Shown here piece after piece: positions 1 through 6,250 of a stretch of DNA of 7,955 bases (positions are counted from its first letter, which is position 1; each line of letters opens with the position of its first letter). The notes beneath the pieces were generated by a model that saw nothing but the letters and a program-made list of their open reading frames with translations, had not been told where the DNA came from and did not search any database. Position numbers and translations under genes: made by a program. Source of the stretch: Rhodoferax sp. (GTDB lineage: Bacteria; Pseudomonadota; Gammaproteobacteria; Burkholderiales; Burkholderiaceae_C); the NCBI GenBank assembly GCA_030833685.1, contig JAURGS010000113.1, positions 1 to 7,955 of the forward strand. Direction: 5' to 3'.

Positions 1-32
1 AATCCGGCCGCCTGCTGTTTTTCCACGCGGTC

Positions 33-62
33 AAAAAACTGAAGGCGCCCAAAAGCGCCTTC
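33..62 (-). terminator. Intrinsic terminator of gap (tkt-gap unit)
   Basis: A perfect 8-bp stem, GAAGGCGC at 41-48 paired with GCGCCTTC at 55-62, encloses a 6-nt loop. Read on the minus strand, the stem is followed after two bases by six T residues (the A run at 33-38). It lies about 20 bp past the gap stop codon, the expected place for a Rho-independent terminator. There is no T run on the plus-strand side, so it should act only on leftward transcription. Bases 1-32 beyond it hold nothing I can identify. Confidence 0.9.
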
Positions 63-81
63 AAAGCAGGGGGTAAGCGCT

Positions 82-1086
82 TTACGCTTTTCCTGCGACC
101 ACGCGAACCATTTCCAGGCATTTGTTCGAGTAGCCCCATTCGTTGTCGTACCAGCTCACCAGTTTGACAAAAGTGCCATCCAGCGCAATGCTGGCGTCTG
201 CATCAAACACTGAAGTGCGCGTTTCGCCGCGGAAGTCAGTGGCCACAACTTTGTCGTTGGTGTAGCCCAATATGCCTTTGAGTGCGCCTTCCGACTGGGC
301 TTTCATCTCAGCGCAAATCTCAGCCATGGTGGCTGCGGTGTTGAGCTCGCAAGTCAGGTCCACCACGGAGACGTCGCTGGTGGGCACACGAAACGACATG
401 CCAGTGAGTTTTTTGTTCAATTCCGGGATGACCACGCCGACTGCTTTGGCTGCGCCCGTGCTGCTGGGAATGATGTTTTCCAAAATTCCGCGTCCCCCAC
501 GCCAATCTTTGTTGCTTGGACCATCCACTGTTTTTTGTGTGGCTGTGGCTGCGTGCACGGTGGTCATGAGGCCGCGCTTGATGCCCCACTTGTCGTGCAC
601 CACTTTGGCCAGAGGCGCCAGACAGTTTGTGGTGCATGACGCGTTGGAAATAATCGATTGCCCAGCGTAAGTCTTGTGGTTGACGCCAAAGACGAACATC
701 GGCGTGTCATCCTTGCTGGGGGCTGAAAAAATTACTTTCTTGGCGCCAGCGGCCAGGTGCTTTTCCCCGCCTGCCTTGTCCAGAAAAATCCCCGTGGACT
801 CAATCACGATATCTGCGCCGACATCATTCCATTTCAGGTTGGCTGGGTCGCGCTCCTGGGTCAGGCGGATACGCTTGCCGTTGACAACCAGCGTATTGCC
901 GTCTACCGACACCTCGCCCTTGAAGCGGCCGTGAACGCTGTCATGCAACAGCATGTAAGCCAGGTAGTCAGGCTCGAGCAGGTCGTTGATGGCCACGACA
1001 TCAATGTCGTTGAAGTTTTGCAAGGCCGAGCGCAGAACATTGCGCCCGATACGACCGAAGCCATTGATACCAATTTTGATTGCCAT
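82..1086 (-). CDS. gap: Glyceraldehyde-3-phosphate dehydrogenase (type I, NAD-type)
   Basis: This cytosolic enzyme of glycolysis/gluconeogenesis converts glyceraldehyde 3-phosphate, NAD and phosphate into 1,3-bisphosphoglycerate and NADH; it normally works as a tetramer. The 334-residue product has the usual family length. Visible features are the N-terminal Rossmann motif INGFGRIGR (residues 7-15), an acidic residue after the second strand (VAIND, D35) that favours NAD over NADP, the catalytic motif SNASCTTNC with Cys151, and the partner His178 in TTVHAATATQ, exactly 27 residues later as in E. coli GapA. The C-terminal WYDNEWGYSN signature is also present. The frame stays open to a TTG at 1152, but the ATG at 1086 is preferred: it gives the canonical MAIKIGINGFG start and has GGAG six bases upstream. 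It lies 80 bp downstream of tkt on the same strand, and a terminator follows the stop. The NAD preference is inferred from sequence. Confidence 0.98.
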   Translation of the reverse strand: MAIKIGINGFGRIGRNVLRSALQNFNDIDVVAINDLLEPDYLAYMLLHDSVHGRFKGEVSVDGNTLVVNGKRIRLTQERDPANLKWNDVGADIVIESTGIFLDKAGGEKHLAAGAKKVIFSAPSKDDTPMFVFGVNHKTYAGQSIISNASCTTNCLAPLAKVVHDKWGIKRGLMTTVHAATATQKTVDGPSNKDWRGGRGILENIIPSSTGAAKAVGVVIPELNKKLTGMSFRVPTSDVSVVDLTCELNTAATMAEICAEMKAQSEGALKGILGYTNDKVVATDFRGETRTSVFDADASIALDGTFVKLVSWYDNEWGYSNKCLEMVRVVAGKA

Positions 1087-1092
1087 GTGATT

Positions 1093-1096
1093 CTCC
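1093..1096 (-). promoter_or_regulatory. Ribosome binding site of gap
   Basis: On the minus strand GGAG stands six bases before the ATG at 1086. This decides the start of gap in favour of the ATG over the TTG extension at 1152, which would add 22 residues not found in the family. Confidence 0.8.
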
Positions 1097-1166
1097 AAAA
1101 AGTACTCGGTGAACGATTGAATTTGTTTGGTTGCTCGCGCGTGGCGTTGCAACTTTTGACAAGGTG

Positions 1167-3227
1167 CTAGCGCCGCAAAACAGCCTCAACCGTGTCTGCG
1201 ACGTTGTCCGCTGTAAAACCAAAATGCTGGAACAAAGCGGGCGCTGGGGCAGATTCGCCAAAGGTGTCAATGCCCACAACGGCCGCGCAGCCGTATTTCC
1301 ACCAGGTGGCACTGGCACCCATCTCGACGGCGATGCGTGGCAGGCCAAGGGGCAGCACCTGCACCTTGTAGGCTGGGCTTTGCGCATCGAAGGTCGTGGT
1401 GCTGGGCATCGAGACCACACGCACAGCGATTTGGCGCGCCGCCAGCAGCTCTTGCGCCTGGAGCGCCAGTGGCACTTCGGACCCGGTGGCGATGATGACG
1501 GCTTGCGCCTTTTTCTTCAGGCCCACCTCGCTGGGTTCGGCCAATACGTAAGCACCCTTACTGATCTCATCCAGGCCAGACTTGGGCGCGTAATGAATAT
1601 TTTGTCGGCTGAGCAACAAGGCTGTGGGCTTGCTTTTGTTTTGAAGCGCAACCGCCCATGCCACGGCGGTCTCGGCCGTGTCGCTGGGCCGCCAGACGTC
1701 CAGGTTGGGAATCAGTCGCAAGCTGGCAGCGTGCTCAACGGCTTGGTGGGTTGGCCCGTCCTCTCCCAGCCCGATACTGTCATGGGTGAACACATGCACG
1801 ACCCTGAGCTTCATCAGCGCTGCCATGCGAATGGCGTTGCGGCTGTAATCGCTGAAGGTCAGGAAGGTGCCGCCATACGGAATGAAGCCGCCATGCAGCG
1901 CAACGCCATTCATGATGGCCGCCATGCCGAACTCGCGCACGCCGTAGTTGATATGCCGACCGCCGTTGGGTTGGCCGGCGTCGTCAAAACGCAGTGCCGG
2001 GGTGCTGGCTGTGTTGGTCAGGTTGGAGCCGGTCAAGTCCGCCGAGCCACCGAGCATTTCGGGCAGCGCCGCGGTAAAAGCCTCAAGCGCGAGTTGGGAT
2101 GCCTTGCGACTGGCCACGGTTTGGGCTTTGGTGTGCGCGGCAACAGCGCAGTCGACGGCCACTTGCGCAAACTGCCTGGGCAGATCGCCTTTGGCGCGCC
2201 GCAGCAGTTCGCTGGCCAGCTCGGGATACTTGGCGCGGTACGCGCCAAGCGTTTGCTTCCAGGCTTGCTCGGCATTGGCGCCGGCGGCCTTTGCATCCCA
2301 GGCAGCGTAAATCGGTTTGGGGATGACAAATGCGGGGTGGGCCCAGCCCAGGGCCTGGCGAGTCAAATTGATTTCTTCATTGCCCAAGGGCTCGCCGTGC
2401 GCCTTGGCAGTACCCGCCCGGTTAGGGCTGCCTTTGCCTATCGTCGTTTTGCAAATAATGAGCGAGGGCTTGTCGCTGGACATTTTGGCTTGTGCAATGG
2501 TATGCGCGACCTTGTCTGCGTCGTGCCCATCGATTGGCCCCAACACGTTCCAGCCATAGGCCTCAAACCGTTTGGCCGTGTCATCTCTAAACCACGGCGA
2601 GACCTGCCCATCGATCGAAATCCCGTTGTCGTCGTACAGCGCGATGAGCTTGTTGAGTTTCCATGAGGCAGCCAGGGCACAGGCTTCGTGGCTGACGCCT
2701 TCCATCAGGCAACCGTCACCCAGGAATGCATAGGTGTTGTGGTTGATGATGTCAAAGCCATCCCGGTTGAATTGCTGGGCCAGCAGCTTTTCTGCCAGGG
2801 CCATGCCAACGGCATTGGTGATGCCTTGGCCCAATGGGCCAGTGGTGGTTTCAATGCCAGGCGTCACACCAACTTCGGGGTGGCCAGGCGTCATGCTGTG
2901 CAGCTGACGAAACTCTTTGAGCTCCTTTAGGGGCAGCTTGTAGCCACTTAGGTGCAGAACGGCATAAATCAGCATGGAGCCGTGCCCATTGGAGAGCACG
3001 AAGCGGTCTCGGTCGATCCAGTTGGGGTTTTTTGGGTTGTGCTTGAGGTGATGACGCCACAGTCCAACTGCCATATCCGCCATGCCCATGGGTGCGCCGG
3101 GATGCCCCGAATTAGCAGCTTGGACAGCGTCCATGGCCAAGGCACGAACAGCGTTGGCCATGTCGGTTTGCGAGACGCCAGCGGGCAGGCTCATGTTTTC
3201 AGGGGATACTTTCGGTGTGTCGGCCAT
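1167..3227 (-). CDS. tkt: Transketolase
   Basis: This thiamine-diphosphate and Mg-dependent enzyme moves two-carbon ketol units between sugar phosphates in the non-oxidative pentose phosphate pathway (and the Calvin cycle where present), making glyceraldehyde 3-phosphate, the substrate of the adjacent gap product. The 686-residue protein has all three domains: the N-terminal ThDP-binding part with SGHPGAPMG (His42), SNGHGS (His82), His116 and the GDG-N cofactor motif (GDG 170-172, Asn201); the pyrimidine-binding domain with YGVREFGM (catalytic Glu) and GEDGPTHQ; and the C-terminal domain. The N-terminal residues keep a constant offset of 16 from E. coli TktA. The ATG at 3227 is chosen because GGAA lies six bases upstream; a TTG at 3293 would extend the frame by 22 unlikely residues, and an internal ATG at 3194 (675 residues) remains possible. 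No calvin-cycle-specific gene is visible here, so the housekeeping role is more likely. Confidence 0.97.
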   Translation of the reverse strand: MADTPKVSPENMSLPAGVSQTDMANAVRALAMDAVQAANSGHPGAPMGMADMAVGLWRHHLKHNPKNPNWIDRDRFVLSNGHGSMLIYAVLHLSGYKLPLKELKEFRQLHSMTPGHPEVGVTPGIETTTGPLGQGITNAVGMALAEKLLAQQFNRDGFDIINHNTYAFLGDGCLMEGVSHEACALAASWKLNKLIALYDDNGISIDGQVSPWFRDDTAKRFEAYGWNVLGPIDGHDADKVAHTIAQAKMSSDKPSLIICKTTIGKGSPNRAGTAKAHGEPLGNEEINLTRQALGWAHPAFVIPKPIYAAWDAKAAGANAEQAWKQTLGAYRAKYPELASELLRRAKGDLPRQFAQVAVDCAVAAHTKAQTVASRKASQLALEAFTAALPEMLGGSADLTGSNLTNTASTPALRFDDAGQPNGGRHINYGVREFGMAAIMNGVALHGGFIPYGGTFLTFSDYSRNAIRMAALMKLRVVHVFTHDSIGLGEDGPTHQAVEHAASLRLIPNLDVWRPSDTAETAVAWAVALQNKSKPTALLLSRQNIHYAPKSGLDEISKGAYVLAEPSEVGLKKKAQAVIIATGSEVPLALQAQELLAARQIAVRVVSMPSTTTFDAQSPAYKVQVLPLGLPRIAVEMGASATWWKYGCAAVVGIDTFGESAPAPALFQHFGFTADNVADTVEAVLRR

Positions 3228-3233
3228 GTGAGG

Positions 3234-3237
3234 TTCC
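3234..3237 (-). promoter_or_regulatory. Probable ribosome binding site of tkt
   Basis: On the minus strand GGAA lies six bases before the ATG at 3227. It is a modest Shine-Dalgarno match, but it is better than what precedes the alternatives at 3194 (no purine-rich match) and 3293 (TTG). Confidence 0.5.
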
Positions 3238-3362
3238 AGGCGGTGCGCTGTCGGGGTAAAGGCAACGATTTTAAGGCGCGCATCTACCGTCAATCGGTCC
3301 GGTGGAACTGGCTGCAGCGTTGTTTGCAGCGGACATGGCCCAGGTTTGGCAAATTTTTAAGT

Positions 3363-3367
3363 GGGAA
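3363..3367 (+). promoter_or_regulatory. Ribosome binding site of the ene-reductase gene
   Basis: GGGAA stands five bases before the ATG at 3373. It supports that ATG as the start rather than the in-frame GTG at 3361, which overlaps this site. Confidence 0.65.
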
Positions 3368-3372
3368 TCCTT

Positions 3373-4494
3373 ATGTCTTTGCTGTTTACTCCTTTGCAAT
3401 TGCCTTCTCCTAACGGGGGGCTGACCTTGGCTAACCGAATTGTGGTGGCCCCGATGTGTCAGTACTCCGCCATAGATGGTTGCGCAACCGACTACCACTT
3501 GGCGCACTGGACCAATATGCTCAATAGTGGTGCTGGCTTGTTCACCATTGAAGCAACCGCTGTTTCACCGGAGGGTCGCATCACGCCGAACTGCCTGGGT
3601 TTGTGGGACGACGCGACCGAAGTCGCGCTGACCGAGTACCTGCATCGCGCGCGTGCCCTGGCGCCGCATGTGGCAGTCTGTATCCAGCTCGCCCACGCGG
3701 GACGCAAGGCTTCCAGCGCTGTACCCTGGCGCGGCGGCCAGCTGATTTCCAAAGAGCAAGGGGGGTGGCTGCCGGTTGCGCCATCGGCATTGCCGCATTC
3801 ACCTAAGGAATCCGCGCCGAGTGCTTTGTCCAGAGAGCAAATGGAGTTGGTGTGTGCAGACTTTGTCAACGCGGCTCAGCGGGCGCAGCGGGCGGGTATT
3901 GAGGCCGTGGAGTTGCACAGCGCCCACGGCTATTTGCTTCACCAATTTTTATCCCCCCTGGCCAATAGCCGCGACGACGATTACGGCGGCAGTTTTGACA
4001 ATCGAATTCGCTTCCCCCTGGAAGTGTTTACGGCGGTGCGCGCTGCTTTTAAAGGGGTTTTGGGCCTACGTCTGTCAGCGTCGGATTGGGTCGAGGGTGG
4101 CTGGGATCTGGCGCAAAGCGAAGCCTTTTGTGTGCGATTGAAACAGGCAGGCTGCGACTTCATCCATGTCTCTTCAGGTGGGGTTTCGCCACAGCAAAAA
4201 ATCCAACTTGGGGATGGCTATCAGATCTCGTTTGCGAGTGGAATTCGCAAGGCCAGTGGCATGGTGACGACTGCGGTTGGGCTGATTACGCGTGCCGAGC
4301 AGGCTGAGGCCATTTTGCAAAATGGCGACGCGGATTTGATTGCGCTGGCCAGAGCATTTTTGTACCAGCCACGCTGGGCTTGGCAAGCCGCTGCTGCACT
4401 CGGCGCACAGGTGGAGGCCTTCCCCACCTACTGGCGCTGCATGCCGCGCGAGGCACAATCAATCTTCAAGGGCGCGCAGGTGGGACAACGCTGA
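3373..4494 (+). CDS. NADH:flavin oxidoreductase / Old Yellow Enzyme family ene-reductase (YqjM/XenA-like)
   Basis: This is an FMN-dependent TIM-barrel oxidoreductase that uses NAD(P)H to reduce activated C=C bonds of enals, enones or nitro compounds; the physiological substrate is unknown, as is common in this family. The 373-residue product matches the class II (YqjM/XenA) subgroup. It has APMCQYS near the N-terminus with Cys29 (the FMN-modulating cysteine) and Tyr31, QLAHAGRK (105-112), and the substrate-anchoring pair His182/His185 in HSAHGYLLHQFLSPLA with Tyr187 as putative proton donor. NSRDDDYGGS follows directly. A C-terminal YW (Trp354) may correspond to the active-site tryptophan of XenA. 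The phosphate-binding part reads LARAFL where many relatives have G-R. The protein is probably cytosolic. It is divergent from tkt and 89 bp ahead of the next gene, with a hairpin over its stop codon, so it may be transcribed alone. Roles in detoxification or oxidative stress are family inference. Confidence 0.93.
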   Translation: MSLLFTPLQLPSPNGGLTLANRIVVAPMCQYSAIDGCATDYHLAHWTNMLNSGAGLFTIEATAVSPEGRITPNCLGLWDDATEVALTEYLHRARALAPHVAVCIQLAHAGRKASSAVPWRGGQLISKEQGGWLPVAPSALPHSPKESAPSALSREQMELVCADFVNAAQRAQRAGIEAVELHSAHGYLLHQFLSPLANSRDDDYGGSFDNRIRFPLEVFTAVRAAFKGVLGLRLSASDWVEGGWDLAQSEAFCVRLKQAGCDFIHVSSGGVSPQQKIQLGDGYQISFASGIRKASGMVTTAVGLITRAEQAEAILQNGDADLIALARAFLYQPRWAWQAAAALGAQVEAFPTYWRCMPREAQSIFKGAQVGQR

Positions 4495-4508
4495 GGCTAC
4501 AGCGTTGT
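4485..4508 (+). terminator. Perfect 9-bp hairpin over the ene-reductase stop codon
   Basis: ACAACGCTG (4485-4493) and CAGCGTTGT (4500-4508) are perfect inverted repeats around a 6-nt loop, and the TGA stop (4492-4494) sits at the end of the left arm. No T run follows, so it does not qualify as a classic intrinsic terminator. It may protect the 3' end of the mRNA or mark the boundary between the ene-reductase transcript and the downstream genes. Confidence 0.4.
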
Positions 4509-4583
4509 GCGCAGCGCTCACCCAGATCGACCTTTGAGCTTTGCGCGTAAGAGCGCCACGCCTGAGAGACTGATGCCTGTGAC

Positions 4584-5390
4584 ATGAGCCGATTTGATGA
4601 TGAGCCCCCGGCGCCACCGTACGTGCCGCCACCATCCGATGCGCCGGCCAAACAGCTGCGCGACTTAGGCTGGGGCATGCCAATGCGCTGGCTTCGCGCC
4701 GGCCTTGGCGATTTCTTTGCTTCTGCGGGGCTTGGACTTTTTTATGGCGTGTCATTCTGGCTGATGGCGATGGTGCTGAGTTTCGTGTTTGTGAACAAGC
4801 CCGAATACACCATGACCATGGCTTCTGGTTGCTTACTGGTGGGCCCTTTTCTGGCCATGGGTTTGTACGAGGTTAGCCGGCGTCGCGAGAGGGGCGAGCC
4901 AGTGCACTGGATTGGCTCCATGTTGTGCTGGCAAGCACACTGGCGCAGCATGGCGATGTTGGTAGGCGTCTTGATTGTTCTCGAGCTGTTGTGGGGGCGT
5001 GCGGCGTTAGTTGTCGTTGCCGTATTTTTTGACACGGGTTTTGCCTCCACCAATGACGTCATCGGTGCGATTTTTCGGCCTGAGAACCTGGATTTTGTTT
5101 TGGCCTACATGGCGGTTGGGGCAGGTTTTGCGGCTCTGGTCTACGCGATTTCAGTGGTGTCGATCCCGATGATTTTGGATCGCGACACCGACGCGGTGTC
5201 TGCGGCGATTGTCAGCATGGAGGTGGTGGTCAGTCATCCGGGCGTGATGATCTGGTGGGGATGCCTGATTTCTGGCCTGGTTGCGCTGTCGCTGCTGCTC
5301 CCGTGGGGCCTGGGGCTGGTGTTGGTCGGGCCGGTGCTGGGGCATGCCAGCTGGCATGCTTACCGGGGCTGTGTGCAATGGCTCAGCTAG
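4584..5390 (+). CDS. DUF2189 family multi-pass inner-membrane protein
   Basis: This is an uncharacterised integral membrane protein of 268 residues; no function is established for the family. The N-terminus (1-25) is hydrophilic and proline-rich (PPAPPYVPPP) and probably cytoplasmic. Hydrophobic stretches lie at about 47-70, 79-96, 122-149, 171-198 and 222-256; the last is long enough for two spans, giving roughly five or six membrane segments. Family-like signatures are MGLYEVSRRRERGEPV (92-107), ISVVSIPMILDRDTDA (189-204) and the C-terminal VGPVLGHASWHAYR (248-261). I assign DUF2189 from memory of these motifs, without a profile search. The ATG at 4584 is the only candidate start because an in-frame TGA lies at 4563; the Shine-Dalgarno match is weak. 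It is 64 bp upstream of murU on the same strand and could be cotranscribed with it, but that proximity does not establish a shared role. Confidence 0.85.
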   Translation: MSRFDDEPPAPPYVPPPSDAPAKQLRDLGWGMPMRWLRAGLGDFFASAGLGLFYGVSFWLMAMVLSFVFVNKPEYTMTMASGCLLVGPFLAMGLYEVSRRRERGEPVHWIGSMLCWQAHWRSMAMLVGVLIVLELLWGRAALVVVAVFFDTGFASTNDVIGAIFRPENLDFVLAYMAVGAGFAALVYAISVVSIPMILDRDTDAVSAAIVSMEVVVSHPGVMIWWGCLISGLVALSLLLPWGLGLVLVGPVLGHASWHAYRGCVQWLS

Positions 5391-5454
5391 CGCTCCGGCG
5401 CCCAGCAGCAACCGTGAACATTTTTGCGATGCTGGATTACTGCGGGCAAACCAG

Positions 5455-6231
5455 ATGAAAATTCCGGCCATGGTCTTGGCTGCCGGTCGTGGCGAGCGCA
5501 TGCGACCCTTGACAGACCATCATCCCAAGCCTTTGCTCACTGTTCAGGGGCGTCCTCTGATCGAATGGGTTTTGCGTGCACTTGCAGGCGGCGCCTGCAG
5601 CCGCGTCGTGATCAATACCGCCTGGCTGGGCGATCAATTGCCCAGGCGACTGGGGCAGCGGTTTTCCCTGGGTCTTGATGGCTCGGCGTCGCACGCTGCG
5701 CTTGACTTGTATTACTCCAATGAAGGGCAAGACTTTGGCAGGGCACTGGAGACGGCTGGCGGCATCAGTCGTGCGCTGCCAATTTTGCTGCCCGACGAGG
5801 GGGATGAGTTTTTTTGGTTAGCGGCTGGCGACGTGTTCGCGCCAGATTTTGCTTTCGATGGTGCGGATGTTGAGCGCTTTGTAGCCAGCAAGATGCTCGC
5901 CCACCTTTGGTTGGTCCCCAACCCAGCGCACCACCCGCGTGGTGACTTTGGCATCAGTGCGCAGGGTTTGGCGCTTAACGTGGGGCCGGACGACCCGCGT
6001 CCAAGATGGACCTACTCCACTGTGGGTTTGTATCGGCGCGCGCTGTTTTGTCAGCCATGGTGCGCAGTTAAGCCGGGCAATCCGATGGGCGAGTCGCTGG
6101 CGCTGGCACCACTTTTGCGCAAGGCTATGGACCAGGGTCTGGTGGCAGCGTCGGTGTATGAGGGCTTGTGGGTGGATGTTGGCACGCCAGAGCGCCTAGC
6201 AGCAGCCAATCAGGCGACAATGGCACGATGA
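5455..6231 (+). CDS. murU: N-acetylmuramate alpha-1-phosphate uridylyltransferase (MurU-like nucleotidyltransferase)
   Basis: MurU couples UTP to MurNAc-1-phosphate to give UDP-MurNAc in the cytosolic peptidoglycan recycling bypass known from Pseudomonas putida, where the kinase AmgK supplies its substrate. This 258-residue protein is a compact nucleotidyltransferase with the nucleotide-binding signature LAAGRGERMRPLT (8-20), PKPLL with Lys25, VINTAWLGDQL (52-62), ETAGGI (99-104), the metal-binding AGDV (Asp126), NPAHHPRGDFGI (156-167) and a closing WVDVGTPERL (239-248, Asp241). GERMRPLT, the AWLG element and the short length point to MurU rather than to larger GlmU or RmlA enzymes. It is somewhat longer than the Pseudomonas protein, with extra residues around 73-97 and 203-215. 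ATG 5455 is chosen because the conserved domain begins at once; the open frame back to 5281 merely overlaps the preceding gene. The ribosome site is weak (GCGGG). No amgK gene lies in this window. A related sugar-phosphate nucleotidyltransferase specificity cannot be excluded. Confidence 0.87.
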   Translation: MKIPAMVLAAGRGERMRPLTDHHPKPLLTVQGRPLIEWVLRALAGGACSRVVINTAWLGDQLPRRLGQRFSLGLDGSASHAALDLYYSNEGQDFGRALETAGGISRALPILLPDEGDEFFWLAAGDVFAPDFAFDGADVERFVASKMLAHLWLVPNPAHHPRGDFGISAQGLALNVGPDDPRPRWTYSTVGLYRRALFCQPWCAVKPGNPMGESLALAPLLRKAMDQGLVAASVYEGLWVDVGTPERLAAANQATMAR

Positions 6232-6250
6232 CAAACCTCCGATCAGGCCC

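Larger units (their letters stand above)
3228..3372. promoter_or_regulatory. Divergent intergenic region between tkt and the ene-reductase gene
   Basis: These 145 bp separate divergent genes, so they should hold the promoters for both the tkt-gap unit and the rightward genes. On the minus strand a TTGACG box (3293-3288) and a TAAAAT box (3273-3268) are visible, but they are only 14 bp apart, shorter than a good sigma-70 spacing, so this is a weak candidate. Two TGCAGCG copies (3313-3319 and 3325-3331) and the palindrome GCTGCAGC (3311-3318) could be an operator or chance. I see no convincing rightward promoter. Confidence 0.4.

Noticed and set aside
1087..1166. A separate promoter for gap between tkt and gap
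   Set aside because: The best minus-strand candidate (TTGCAA, 17 bp, CAAACA) is a poor match at -10. Cotranscription from upstream of tkt is simpler, although an internal start cannot be excluded.
1131..2666. A 511-codon open frame on the plus strand opposite transketolase
   Set aside because: It is antisense to a fully conserved transketolase with all catalytic motifs. Long antisense frames are common opposite GC-rich genes, and the translation shows no recognisable domain.
5281..5454. N-terminal extension of the murU frame by 58 residues
   Set aside because: It overlaps the end of the DUF2189 gene in another frame and is arginine/cysteine-rich without similarity to the family. The conserved domain begins right after ATG 5455.
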